A stretch of DNA of 40,844 nt from Oscillospiraceae bacterium (lineage in GTDB: Bacteria; Bacillota; Clostridia; Oscillospirales; Oscillospiraceae): NCBI GenBank assembly GCA_021771265.1, contig JAETPK010000011.1, positions 1-40,844 of the forward strand, written 5' to 3'. The position numbers were made by a program, and so were the translations under genes. The notes under the pieces are model-generated. The model was not told the DNA's origin. It saw only the letters and a list, made by a program, of their open reading frames with translations, and did no database searches. Below, piece after piece: positions 24,165-32,143 of this stretch; position 1 is the first letter of the stretch, and each line of letters starts with the position of its first letter.

Positions 24165-24197
24165 AATCTTCACTCTCCAATCTCCACTCTTCAATCT
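24165..24197 (-). repeat. right inverted end of the IVS-like element
   Basis: Inverted copy of the 23778-23810 repeat. On the - strand it begins AGATTGAAGAGTGG and ends GAGTGAAGATT, immediately before the GTG start of the four-helix-bundle gene. Confidence 0.8.
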
Positions 24198-24200
24198 GTA

Positions 24201-25379
24201 TCAGTGGTGGAACAGGCGCATCCCGGTGAAGCACATGGTGATGCCGTACTTGTTGGCGGTGGCGATGACATGGTCATCCCGGATGGAGCCGCCGGGCTCG
24301 GCGATGTACTGGACGCCAGATTTGCGAGCCCGCTCCACGTTGTCACCGAAGGGGAAGAAGGCGTCACTGCCCACGGTCACGCCGGACTGGGTGGCGATCC
24401 AGGCCTTCTTTTCCTCGGCGGTCAGGACTTCGGGTTTTACCTTGAAGGTATTCTGCCACACGCCGTCGGCCAGGATGTCCTCATATTCATCGGAGGTGTA
24501 GATGTCGATGGCATTGTCCCGGTCGGGGCGGCGGATGTTGTCCAGGAACTGCAGCCCTAAGACCTTGGGATGCTGGCGTAGATACCAGTTGTCCGCCTTC
24601 TGGCCCGCCAGACGGGTGCAGTGGATGCGGCTCTGCTGGCCGGCGCCCACGCCAATGGCCTGGCCATCCTTCACGTAGCACACGGAGTTGGACTGGGTGT
24701 ACTTCAAGGTAATGAGGGAGACGATCATATCGATCTTCGCCTGCTGGGGCAGGTCCTTGTTCTCCGTGACGATGTTGCCCAGCAACTCCTCGTTAATGGC
24801 GAAATTGTTGCGGCCCTGCTGGAAGGTGACGCCGAACACGTCCTTGTACTCCTGGGGGGCGGGGACGTAATCCGGGTCGATCTGGATGACATTGTAGCCG
24901 CCCTTCTTCTTGGTTTTCAAAATCTCCAGAGCCTCGTCGGTGTAGCCGGGGGCGATGACGCCGTCGGACACCTCGGCCTTCAGGTAGCTGGCGGTGGCGG
25001 CGTCGCAGACGTCGCTGAGGGCCGCCCAGTCGCCGTAGGAGCACAGGCGGTCGGCGCCCCGGGCCCGGATATAGGCGCAGGCGATGGGGGAGAGCTCTGC
25101 GCTGTCCTCCACAAAATAGATCTTTTTATCCACGTCACTGAGGGGCAGGCCCACGGCGGCACCGGCGGGGGAAACGTGCTTAAAGGAGGCGGCGGAGGGC
25201 AGACCGGTGGCGGCCTTCAGCTCCTTCACCAGCTGCCAGGAGTTGAGAGCGTCCAGAAAGTTGATGTAGCCGGGCTTGCCGTTCAGCACCGTGATAGGCA
25301 GGTCGGAGCCGTCCTTCATAAAGATGCGGGAGGGCTTTTGATTGGGGTTGCAGCCATATTTCAGTTCCAGTTCGTTCAT
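24201..25379 (-). CDS. stand-alone AICAR formyltransferase (PurH C-terminal type)
   Basis: 392 residues; transfers a formyl group from 10-formyl-THF to AICAR. Unlike bifunctional PurH (about 510 residues) it has no N-terminal MGS-like IMP cyclohydrolase domain; it starts with MNELELKYGCNPNQKPSRIF. Family motifs include SFKHVSPAGAA, the ARGADRLCSYGDWAALSDVCD segment, KYTQSNSVCYVKDGQAIGVGAGQQSRIHC and SDAFFPFGDNVERA..GVQYIAEPGGSIRDD. The Lys-His pair (FKHVSP) that binds substrate is present. The ATG at 25379 has GGAG at a proper distance; the tracked ATG at 25397 precedes that site. This separate form is common in Clostridia, where the cyclohydrolase is a different protein; none is seen here. 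It lies between a gene remnant and the IVS-like element. Confidence 0.94.
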   Translation of the reverse strand: MNELELKYGCNPNQKPSRIFMKDGSDLPITVLNGKPGYINFLDALNSWQLVKELKAATGLPSAASFKHVSPAGAAVGLPLSDVDKKIYFVEDSAELSPIACAYIRARGADRLCSYGDWAALSDVCDAATASYLKAEVSDGVIAPGYTDEALEILKTKKKGGYNVIQIDPDYVPAPQEYKDVFGVTFQQGRNNFAINEELLGNIVTENKDLPQQAKIDMIVSLITLKYTQSNSVCYVKDGQAIGVGAGQQSRIHCTRLAGQKADNWYLRQHPKVLGLQFLDNIRRPDRDNAIDIYTSDEYEDILADGVWQNTFKVKPEVLTAEEKKAWIATQSGVTVGSDAFFPFGDNVERARKSGVQYIAEPGGSIRDDHVIATANKYGITMCFTGMRLFHH

Positions 25380-25393
25380 GAAAAAGTCTCCAT

Positions 25394-25748
25394 TCAAAAA
25401 TCCTTGATCATTTTTTCAAAAGAAAAGGGCGTTAACAGGGGCAGATTCTTCCGGGAGAGATTCAAGCCATATTCCGGCTTGCTGGTCTGTCCGGGCTGGT
25501 CATAGGAGTGATCCCGGAACAGCGGCGTCTCCTGCCGCCATGCGGCGGCAGGGATCAAATAAGGGGCCGGGAGCTTCTCTTGCTCAAACAAAAGCAGACA
25601 GAGCCACAGCTGCGGGTCGGAGATGTCAAACCGCGCTTTTTGCAGGTAAACGGATCCCGTCCCGGCCTGGATGGCCTTGACCTGGATCTTAGGCCCCGAA
25701 TTTCTGCCTGCTTTTACGGGAGAGCGCGGCCCAATCCGTGTTCGGCAT
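25394..25748 (-). pseudogene. remnant of a small PD-(D/E)XK-like protein gene, internally deleted
   Basis: The 368-base gap between purN and the formyltransferase gene is not empty. An ATG at 25748 shares a base with the purN stop (TAATG) and reads [19 protein letters not shown], then stop (25691). A different frame then reads KIQVKAIQAGTGSVYLQKARFDISD, LYLIP-like PAPYLIPAAAW and SKPEYGLNLSRKNLPLL to a stop at 25394, without any start codon of its own. From memory the two pieces match the two ends of one family of about 150-residue proteins; the middle, with the acidic half of a nuclease-like site (the half facing QVK), would be missing. The track shows only a 65-residue tail from a TTG. The family name is uncertain (DUF4365-like?). 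Confidence 0.6.
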
Positions 25749-26362
25749 TACAGGGCCGCTTCTTCTGTGATTTGTTTACATAACATTTCGGCGGCCTGAG
25801 GCAACAGGACCCATTCCGCCTGCTCCATGACCCGGCGCTGCAGGATCTCCGCCGTGTCGCCGGGAAGGATGTCCACGGCCTTTTGCAGCAGGATGCGTCC
25901 GCCGTCGGGGATCTCGTTCACCAGATGCACCGTGGCGCCGGTGACCTTTACACCACGGGCCAAAGCTGCCTCATGGACCTTCAGCCCGTACATCCCCTTG
26001 CCGCAGAAGGAGGGGATGAGGGATGGATGGATGTTGAGGATGCGCTCCGGCCACTGGCGGACAAAGTCCTCGGACAAAATGGAGAGGAAGCCCGCCAGGA
26101 TGATAACGTCGATCTTGTACTCCGCCAGCTTCAAGGAGAGGGAGGTCTCAAAGGCCTCCTGACGCATCTGCTTTCTGGGGATAGCGACGCCGGGCACGTC
26201 ATGGTTGGCGGCCCGGGTCAGTGCGTATGCCGTTTCGTTGCTGGCGCAGACCAGAACGATCTGCCCGTGGGGGATGCGGCCCTCTTCCTGGGCCTTCAGC
26301 AGGGCCTCCAGATTGGTGCCGCCGCCGGAGACCAGCACGGCGATGTTGGCTTTTTTCAGCAT
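25748..26362 (-). CDS. purN: phosphoribosylglycinamide formyltransferase (GAR transformylase)
   Basis: 204 residues; formylates GAR with 10-formyl-THF. The N-terminal loop [16 protein letters not shown] binds the phosphate, and the catalytic Asn-His pair is in [19 protein letters not shown] (about 107-125). The conserved Asp follows in [11 protein letters not shown]. Its start overlaps purM by seven bases, so it is translationally coupled. The stop codon overlaps the ATG of the following gene remnant. Length and motifs are normal. Confidence 0.95.
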   Translation of the reverse strand: MLKKANIAVLVSGGGTNLEALLKAQEEGRIPHGQIVLVCASNETAYALTRAANHDVPGVAIPRKQMRQEAFETSLSLKLAEYKIDVIILAGFLSILSEDFVRQWPERILNIHPSLIPSFCGKGMYGLKVHEAALARGVKVTGATVHLVNEIPDGGRILLQKAVDILPGDTAEILQRRVMEQAEWVLLPQAAEMLCKQITEEAAL

Positions 26363-27381
26363 AGAGTCACCTGCTCGCCGCCTTCCGCGATCTCGCCGAC
26401 AACATAGGCACCGCAGTCCAGGGCGGCCACGGCCCGGTCCGCGTCCTCCTTGGGAACGATGACGGTCATGCCAACACCCATGTTGTAGGTGTTGAACATA
26501 TCGTGCTCGGAAATGCCGCCCATGCGCTGGAGCATGCGGAAGATGGGGGGCGTCTGGATGGCGGACTTGTCGATCCTGGCGGTGAGACCCTCCGGCAGGC
26601 AGCGGGGAATGTTCTCAAAGAAGCCGCCGCCGGTAATGTGGCTGACGCCGCGGACAGAGACGGCCTCCATACAGCGCAGGACGGGCTTGACATAGATGCG
26701 GGTGGGCTCCAGCAGCGCTTCGCCCAGGGTGCGGCCCAGCTCGTCGGAGTACATGTTCAGATTGGCGTGCTCCACGTTGAACACCTTGCGCACCAGGGAG
26801 TAGCCGTTGGAGTGGATGCCGGAGGAGGGCAGGGCGATGATGACATCACCGGCCTTCATGGCGGAGTGGTCCACCACCTTGGCCTTGTCCACCAGCCCCA
26901 CGGAGAAGCCGGCCAGGTCGTAATCATCGGCGGCCATCATGCCGGGGTGCTCGGCAGTCTCGCCGCCGATGAGGGCGCAGCCGGACTGGACGCAGCCCTC
27001 CGCCACGCCGGAGACGATGGCGGCCACCTTTTCCGGCTCGTTTTTGCCGATGGCGATGTAGTCCAGGAAGAAAATGGGCTTGGCGCCGCAGCAGATGATG
27101 TCGTTGACGCACATGGCCACGCAGTCGATGCCCACGGTGTCGTGCTTATCCAGCAGCTGGGCGATGCGGAGTTTCGTGCCCACGCCGTCGGTGCCGGAGA
27201 CGAGGACGGGCTCGGCCATGCCGCTCAGGTCGGGGGCGAACAGGCCGCCGAAGCCGCCGATATCGGACACAACGCCGGGGATCAGGGTGCGCTCCACATG
27301 CTTTTTCATGAGCTTCACGCCCTCATAGCCAGCCTCAATATTGACGCCGGCCTCACGATAGCTGTCAGAAAAACTACGCAT
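26356..27381 (-). CDS. purM: phosphoribosylformylglycinamidine cyclo-ligase (AIR synthetase)
   Basis: 341 residues, the normal length; closes FGAM to AIR with ATP. Start [22 protein letters not shown], then [31 protein letters not shown] (ATP/Mg site), [41 protein letters not shown] and [16 protein letters not shown], all typical. The start codon shares one base with the purF stop (TAATG) and its end overlaps purN by seven bases, so purF, purM and purN are tightly coupled. Confidence 0.96.
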   Translation of the reverse strand: MRSFSDSYREAGVNIEAGYEGVKLMKKHVERTLIPGVVSDIGGFGGLFAPDLSGMAEPVLVSGTDGVGTKLRIAQLLDKHDTVGIDCVAMCVNDIICCGAKPIFFLDYIAIGKNEPEKVAAIVSGVAEGCVQSGCALIGGETAEHPGMMAADDYDLAGFSVGLVDKAKVVDHSAMKAGDVIIALPSSGIHSNGYSLVRKVFNVEHANLNMYSDELGRTLGEALLEPTRIYVKPVLRCMEAVSVRGVSHITGGGFFENIPRCLPEGLTARIDKSAIQTPPIFRMLQRMGGISEHDMFNTYNMGVGMTVIVPKEDADRAVAALDCGAYVVGEIAEGGEQVTLC

Positions 27382-28844
27382 TACGCTTTCGTCCTTTCAC
27401 TGATCTTGCACTCAAAACGGTCTTTGCCGCCATCCTGGGGGACGGGAGTGGGATAACCGCCGCCGAAGCATGCGGTGCAGAAGCCGCATTCAGTATTGTC
27501 CGCCAGCTTTACCACATCGTCCAGGCTGAGGTAGCCCAGGGAGTCCACGCCGATGATCTCGGCGATCTCCTCCACGGTGTGGTGGTTGGCAATGAGCTTG
27601 TTCTTGTCATCAATATCCGTGCCGTAGTAGCACTCGGAGACAAAGGGGGGCGCGCTGACCCGCATATGGATCTCCCGGGCGCCGGCCCTGCGCAGCAGGT
27701 CGATGGTCCGGCGGCAGGTGGTGCCCCGGACGATGGAGTCATCAATGAGGACCACTCGCTTGCCCTCCACCACGGACCGGATGGGATTGAGCTTGATATT
27801 GACCTCGTTTTCCCGCATGTCCTGGGTGGGGGAGATGAAGGTACGGCCGATGTACTTGTTTTTGATGAAGCCCATGCCGTAGGGAATGCCGGACTGGCGG
27901 GCGTAGCCCAGAGCGGCGTCCAGACCGGAGTCCGGCACGCCGATGACGATGTCCGCCTGGACCGGATGCTCCAGCGCCAGGAAAGCACCGGCCCTCTGGC
28001 GGGCGATGTGGACGCTGGAGCCGTCAATGACGGAATCGGGACGGGCAAAGTAGATGAACTCAAATACACACAGCTTTTTGGGCGCCTTGCCGCAGTGGCT
28101 GGAGTCGGATTTTATGCCGTTTTTATCCACCACGACGATCTCGCCGGGGCGGATGTCCCGCTCAAACTGGGCGCCGATGGCGTCCAGGGCGCAGGACTCA
28201 GAGGCGAACACGATGGAGCCGTCCTTCAGCTTGCCTATGCACAGGGGGCGGAAGCCGTAGGGGTCCCGGACAGCGATGAGCTTGGAGGGAGAGGAGATCA
28301 CCAGAGAGTAAGCGCCGATGAGCTTGTCCATGGCGGCGGAGATGGCGGCTTCGATAGAGGGAGCGTGGAGCCGCTCCTGGACGATGATGTAGGAGATGAC
28401 CTCCGAATCGGTGGTGGTATGGAAAATAGAACCCTTGCTCTCCAGTGACGCCCGCAGCTCATGGGAGTTGGTGAGGTTGCCGTTGTGGGCCAGCGCCATG
28501 CGGCCCTTATAATGGTTCACCAGGATGGGCTGGACGTTGCGCTTGTTGTCAGAGCCGGTGGTGCCGTAGCGCACATGGCCCACGGCGATGTTGCCGGTGC
28601 CCAGGGACTTGAGACGGTCCTTGGGGAACACCTCGCTGACAAGACCCACATCCCGCCAGGAGGTGAACAGGCCGTCATCGTTCACCACGATGCCGGCGCT
28701 CTCCTGCCCCCGGTGCTGCAGGGAATACAGGGCGTAATAGGCCATGGACGCGACATCGGCGGTGGTTTGGGAATAAATGCCGAAGACACCGCATTCTTCG
28801 TGGATGTGGCGCTCGGTGAGCGCGGTCAGATCAGTCTGCATCAT
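27381..28844 (-). CDS. purF: amidophosphoribosyltransferase (glutamine PRPP amidotransferase)
   Basis: 487 residues; the committed step, PRPP plus glutamine to phosphoribosylamine. A short propeptide ([17 protein letters not shown]) precedes the catalytic Cys18 in CGVFGIY. The class II glutaminase half shows [10 protein letters not shown] and GHVRYGTTG; the PRPP loop is [22 protein letters not shown] (about 365-386). Cysteines at [19 protein letters not shown] and [10 protein letters not shown] match the four ligands of the 4Fe-4S cluster of the Bacillus-type, oxygen-sensitive enzyme. It overlaps purC by 14 bases. Its feedback control by AMP/GMP is known for the family but cannot be read here. 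Confidence 0.96.
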   Translation of the reverse strand: MMQTDLTALTERHIHEECGVFGIYSQTTADVASMAYYALYSLQHRGQESAGIVVNDDGLFTSWRDVGLVSEVFPKDRLKSLGTGNIAVGHVRYGTTGSDNKRNVQPILVNHYKGRMALAHNGNLTNSHELRASLESKGSIFHTTTDSEVISYIIVQERLHAPSIEAAISAAMDKLIGAYSLVISSPSKLIAVRDPYGFRPLCIGKLKDGSIVFASESCALDAIGAQFERDIRPGEIVVVDKNGIKSDSSHCGKAPKKLCVFEFIYFARPDSVIDGSSVHIARQRAGAFLALEHPVQADIVIGVPDSGLDAALGYARQSGIPYGMGFIKNKYIGRTFISPTQDMRENEVNIKLNPIRSVVEGKRVVLIDDSIVRGTTCRRTIDLLRRAGAREIHMRVSAPPFVSECYYGTDIDDKNKLIANHHTVEEIAEIIGVDSLGYLSLDDVVKLADNTECGFCTACFGGGYPTPVPQDGGKDRFECKISERTKA

Positions 28845-29550
28845 GGGTCAGCAGTCTCTTCATGATCTCGGCGTAGGCGTCTTCCACGCCGCCCATGTCC
28901 CGGCGGAAACGGTCTTTGTCCAGCTTCTCATGGGTCTTGGAATCCCACAGGCGGCAGGTGTCGGGACTGATCTCGTCGGCCAGCACGATGGTGCCGTCGG
29001 GAGTCTTGCCGAACTCCAGCTTGAAGTCCACCAGGGTGACGCCGCACTCCGCCCAGAAGGCCTTGAGCACATCGTTGACAGCGAAGGAGTACTTCTTGAT
29101 AAGGTCAATCTCCTCCCGGGTGGCCAGCTTCAGGGCCAGGGCGTGATACTCGTTCAGCAGGGGATCGTGGAGATCGTCGCTTTTATAGGAGAATTCAATG
29201 GTGGGCTGCTCGAACACGATGCCCTCCTCCACACCGTAGCGGGAGGCGAAGTGACCGGCGGAGATGTTGCGGATGATGACTTCCAGAGGTACGATGGAGA
29301 CCTTCTTCACCAAAGTCTCCCGCTCGCTCAGCTCCTGGACGAAGTGGGTGGGGATGCCGGCCTTTTCCATCTTTGCCATCAGGCGGTTGGTCATCTGGTT
29401 GTTGATGACGCCCTTGCCCACGATGGTGCCCTTCTTCAGGCCGTCCAGGGCGGTGGCGTCATCCTTGTAGTCCACGATGACCAGGTTGGGGTCGTCGGTG
29501 GCGTAGACCTTCTTGGCCTTGCCCTCATAGATCTGTGCTAACTTCTGCAT
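28831..29550 (-). CDS. purC: SAICAR synthetase
   Basis: 239 residues; joins CAIR and aspartate with ATP. Motifs: YEGKAKKVYATDDPNLVIVDYKDDATAL at the start, GKGVINNQMTNRLMAKMEKAGIPTHFV, PLEVIIRNISAGHFASRYG, LVDFKLEFGKTPDG and LADEISPDTCRLWD near the C-terminus. Normal length. The ATG follows AGGAGGACG. It is separated from purE by an 88-base gap, the largest true spacer in the early operon, which holds no gene; TTGAAC in it could hint at a weak internal promoter, but no good -10 follows. Its 3' end overlaps purF. Confidence 0.96.
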   Translation of the reverse strand: MQKLAQIYEGKAKKVYATDDPNLVIVDYKDDATALDGLKKGTIVGKGVINNQMTNRLMAKMEKAGIPTHFVQELSERETLVKKVSIVPLEVIIRNISAGHFASRYGVEEGIVFEQPTIEFSYKSDDLHDPLLNEYHALALKLATREEIDLIKKYSFAVNDVLKAFWAECGVTLVDFKLEFGKTPDGTIVLADEISPDTCRLWDSKTHEKLDKDRFRRDMGGVEDAYAEIMKRLLTHDAD

Positions 29551-29638
29551 GGTATTCGTCCTCCTATGTCAAATTAAAATCATATGCTGTTCAAAATGTA
29601 TGCGGTCTCTTTGTACCGGAACGACCGGGCATCGGAGC

Positions 29639-30133
29639 TCACTTGCGCAGCTCCGCCTGGAGCTTGGTTTCTTTTTCAGCGATCTGCTTCGCCATATCCT
29701 CCCGGGCCTGGTCCAGCTTGGCGGCCAGGGCATCATCGCTGACGGCCAGGATCTGTGCCGCCAGGACGGCGGCGTTTTTGGCGCCATTGATAGCCACGGT
29801 GGCCACGGGAATGCCACTGGGCATCTGCACCGTGGCCAGCAATGCGTCCAGCCCGTCCATGGCGCCGCCCTTCATGGGGATGCCGATGACCGGGAGAGTG
29901 GAGTTTCCGGCGAAGGCGCCGGCCAGATGGGCCGCCATGCCGGCGGCGCAGATCAGCACGCCGAAGCCGTTTTGGCGTGCGCCTTTGGCGAACTCCGCGG
30001 CGGCGGCGGGGGTGCGGTGGGCGCTGAGGATGTGGGCCTCATAGGGAATGCCAAAGGCGTCCAGCTGGGCGCAGGCCCCCTTGACCACAGGCCAATCGGA
30101 ATCAGAACCCATGATAACAGCGACTTTTTTCAT
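29639..30133 (-). CDS. purE: N5-carboxyaminoimidazole ribonucleotide mutase (PurE)
   Basis: 164 residues; forms CAIR. The family signatures are intact: VAVIMGSDSDWPV (about 4-16), YEAHILSAHRTPAAAAEF (about 31-48), VLICAAGMAAHLAG and MPSGIPVATVAINGAKNAA. The SAHRTP and MPSGIPVATV motifs are of the class I type, which normally needs PurK to supply N5-CAIR; no purK is in this window. The start follows AAAGGAGAGC. It is the first biosynthetic gene of the operon, 32 bases downstream of the gntR-type gene. Confidence 0.95.
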   Translation of the reverse strand: MKKVAVIMGSDSDWPVVKGACAQLDAFGIPYEAHILSAHRTPAAAAEFAKGARQNGFGVLICAAGMAAHLAGAFAGNSTLPVIGIPMKGGAMDGLDALLATVQMPSGIPVATVAINGAKNAAVLAAQILAVSDDALAAKLDQAREDMAKQIAEKETKLQAELRK

Positions 30134-30165
30134 TGCTTTGCTCTCCTTTTTCCGTAAAACGTTCG

Positions 30166-30891
30166 TCAGAGCTTTTTCCGCATGACGGTAAGGCGGAAAA
30201 TGCCATCCGCAAAATACTCATTGGAGCAGAAGACGGGGTTGCCGTCGATGTCAAAGTCCACCTCGTCCATGTTCAGCAGGGGGGTGCCGACAGGGACCTG
30301 GAAGATCTCCGCCAGGGCGGCATCCGCCGCGGCGGGGCGCAGGTCTGTCAGGTCCAGATACGGGTTGATGCCGCAAAACTGCTGGAGGAAATGGAAAATG
30401 GGGAGCTTCAGGTCCTTGAGAGTGTAGTTTCCCCGGGCCAGGGCCTTTTCCATCACGTCCTCACAGTAAATGGCCGGCCGGCCGTCGGCAGTGCACAGGC
30501 GGGACACCCGGATGATGGGCGTGCCCTCCTCAATGCGCAGCCGGGAGGCAATGGCCTCGTCAGCGGTGCTCTCGGTCACACGGACATAGGCCACAGCCGG
30601 TTCAAAGCCGCTCTCGCGGATCATGTCCAGAAACTCCTCTTCAATGTCCATGCGGGTCTGGACGTTCAGCACATGCCGGTTGATGATGGTGCCAACGCCG
30701 TGGCGGCGGGTAATGAAGCCCTCCCGCTCCAGGGAGGCCAGAATGTCCCGCAGCTGCGTGCGGCTGATGCCCAGCTTCTCCGCCAGGACGCTTTCCCGGG
30801 GAAGGCGCTGGCAGTCGGCGTAGGCGCCGTCCTTCATGTCAGAGAGGAGCTGGGCGCGGATGGTTTTGGACTGGGTGAGCTGAGTGCTCAT
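30166..30891 (-). CDS. GntR/HutC family regulator with UTRA ligand domain, leading the pur operon
   Basis: 241 residues. The N-terminal winged helix (about 1-75) reads TQSKTIRAQLLSDMKDGAY, LPRESVLAEKLGISRTQLRDILASLEREGFITRRHGVGTII. The C-terminal UTRA domain (about 90-238) has GFEPAVAYVRVTES, ASRLRIEEGTPIIRVSRL, and GTPLLNMDEVDFDIDGNPVFCSNEYFADGIFRL. The GTG at 30900 was tracked; the ATG at 30891 sits six bases behind GAGGTG and is preferred. It is read with purE from the same promoter, so it may control the purine operon, though most Firmicutes use PurR or riboswitches. The effector is unknown; UTRA domains often bind sugar phosphates or small metabolites. Confidence 0.9.
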   Translation of the reverse strand: MSTQLTQSKTIRAQLLSDMKDGAYADCQRLPRESVLAEKLGISRTQLRDILASLEREGFITRRHGVGTIINRHVLNVQTRMDIEEEFLDMIRESGFEPAVAYVRVTESTADEAIASRLRIEEGTPIIRVSRLCTADGRPAIYCEDVMEKALARGNYTLKDLKLPIFHFLQQFCGINPYLDLTDLRPAAADAALAEIFQVPVGTPLLNMDEVDFDIDGNPVFCSNEYFADGIFRLTVMRKKL

Positions 30892-30916
30892 ACGATTCAC
30901 CTCGGCACAATGTCAG

Positions 30917-30931
30917 AATGGTACTACCATT
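30917..30931 (-). promoter_or_regulatory. candidate GntR operator (perfect dyad)
   Basis: AATGGTA-C-TACCATT, seven-base perfect arms around one base, lying just downstream of the predicted transcription start and upstream of the gntR start codon. The TGGT..ACCA layout resembles known HutC-subfamily operators such as those of DasR/YvoA. A repressor bound here would block elongation. The assignment to this GntR is inference. Confidence 0.65.
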
Positions 30932-30945
30932 GAAAGGTCATACCT

Positions 30946-30974
30946 ATTGTATCGGATTTGCGTGGGACACGCAA
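30946..30974 (-). promoter_or_regulatory. promoter of the gntR-pur operon with a second dyad
   Basis: On the - strand TTGCGT (30974-30969) and TACAAT (30951-30946) are 17 bases apart. A perfect inverted repeat TTGCGTG-gga-CACGCAA (30958-30974) covers the -35 and much of the spacer, a position where a bound regulator would exclude RNA polymerase. It differs in sequence from the dyad at 30917-30931, so two different proteins may act on this promoter. Confidence 0.7.
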
Positions 30975-31100
30975 TTGACAAATTCGACAGTTTGCGCGGC
31001 GGATTTCGCGAAGACCCTTGTGGAGGCCACCGATGACAGCCAAAGCACCGGGAACATGGCTTTTTTCGTGTGATTTGACCGTGGACATTTGTCCGCATCC

Positions 31101-31109
31101 TGCTATAAT
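31101..31109 (+). promoter_or_regulatory. extended -10 promoter for the dehydrogenase operon
   Basis: TGC-TATAAT (31101-31109), a perfect -10 with the TGn extension, with only a weak -35 (GTGGAC, 31081-31086) at 17 bases. A small dyad GGAC-ATTT-GTCC (31083-31094) lies over the -35 region and may be a regulatory site. Confidence 0.62.
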
Positions 31110-31146
31110 ACCGTTATTGATATTGTGCCAAGGAAGCGATGTTATC

Positions 31147-32139
31147 ATGAAGATCCTGATTTTGGGCGCCCAGGCAAGGTATGAAAAATACCTGCCGCCG
31201 CTGCCCTTTATCCGCCAGCAGGAGCTGGTGTTCCGGGACAAGGATACGCCGGCGGAGCGGCTCCTTGCCCGCGACGGAGATGCGGATATCCTGTTCGTGG
31301 ACGCCATCACACCGGTGCCGGCGGAGCTGATGGCCGGCATGCCCAAGCTGAAGCTGGTCCACTCCGAAGGCGTGGCTTATGACAAGATCGACCTGGCGGC
31401 CGCCAGAGAGCGGGGCGTATACGTCTGCAACAACAAGGGCTGCAACGCCGGTGCTGTGGCGGAGCAGGCCATTATGCTGATGCTTATGCTCCTGCGCCGG
31501 GAGATCCCCGGCGACAGGGCCGTTCGGGAAGGGCGGCAGATGGAGGTGAAGGAGCGCAGCATGGTCGAGGGCATCCGGGAACTGTCGGACTGCCGGGTCG
31601 GCTTGGTGGGCTTTGGCGACATCGCCAGGGCCACTGCGGAGCGGTTGGCGCCCTTTGGCTGTGAGATCTACTACTATACAAAGCACCGCCGGGACCAGGA
31701 GGAGGAAGCGCGCTGCGGCGTCACCTATACGACGCTGGAGGAGCTGGCGGCCTCCTGCGATATCATCAGCCTCCACTGCGCCGTGACGGAGGAGACCCGG
31801 AATATTGTGAACGAAGCCTTCCTGGCCCGGATGAAGCCCACGGCGTACCTGGTGAACACCGCCCGGGGCGAGCTAGTGGACGGTCTGGCCCTGCGGAGGG
31901 CGCTGATGGAGGGGAGACTAGCAGGCGCGGGTCTGGACACCCTGGCGCCGGAGCCGGTGACGGCGGACAACCCGCTGGTGACCATGCCGGCCCCTGCCTG
32001 CGACCGGGTGGTGCTGTCGCCCCACCTGGGCGGCATCACGGAGGCCAGCTTCCGCCGTAGCCACCTGCACATGTGGCGGAACGCGGAGCGGATCGCAGAC
32101 GGCCATAAGCCGGACAACATCGTAAACGGATGGGAATGA
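31147..32139 (+). CDS. D-isomer-specific 2-hydroxyacid dehydrogenase
   Basis: 330 residues; NAD(P)-dependent oxidation or reduction of a 2-hydroxy/2-keto acid. The nucleotide-binding loop is GLVGFGDIARATAERLAPFGCE (about 155-175), and the catalytic Arg, Glu and His are in VNTARGELVDG, LDTLAPEPV and SPHLGGITEASFRRSH. The start at 31147 (MKILILGAQARYEKYLPP) is preferred over the tracked 31018 because it lies properly behind the promoter and an AAGGAAG site. The 2-hydroxyacid is unknown; members include phosphoglycerate, lactate and glyoxylate dehydrogenases. It is four bases upstream of the shikimate-kinase-like gene, its likely operon partner. Confidence 0.9.
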   Translation: MKILILGAQARYEKYLPPLPFIRQQELVFRDKDTPAERLLARDGDADILFVDAITPVPAELMAGMPKLKLVHSEGVAYDKIDLAAARERGVYVCNNKGCNAGAVAEQAIMLMLMLLRREIPGDRAVREGRQMEVKERSMVEGIRELSDCRVGLVGFGDIARATAERLAPFGCEIYYYTKHRRDQEEEARCGVTYTTLEELAASCDIISLHCAVTEETRNIVNEAFLARMKPTAYLVNTARGELVDGLALRRALMEGRLAGAGLDTLAPEPVTADNPLVTMPAPACDRVVLSPHLGGITEASFRRSHLHMWRNAERIADGHKPDNIVNGWE

Positions 32140-32143
32140 ACCT

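Larger units (their letters stand above)
23778..24197 (-). mobile_element. 420-bp IVS-like element with inverted ends in the pur operon
   Basis: A compact, AT-richer unit inserted between the stop codon of the formyltransferase gene (three bases away) and the ribosome site of purD. Its ends (23778-23810 and 24165-24197) are 33-bp imperfect inverted repeats, identical at 27 of 33 positions, built of short AGATTG/GAAGAGT-like words. It contains one gene for a four-helix-bundle protein of the type encoded in 23S rRNA intervening sequences, now frameshifted. I infer a mobile element; no target duplication was seen. Confidence 0.68.

Noticed and set aside
30958-30974. E. coli-type PurR operator
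   Set aside because: The PurR site has GCAA..TTGC order; this dyad is TTGC..GCAA, the reverse arrangement.
30892-31146. Purine riboswitch or Bacillus-type PurBox before the pur operon
   Set aside because: No purine riboswitch core and no CCGAAC-type PurBox pair could be found; the leader between promoter and gntR is only about 50 bases.
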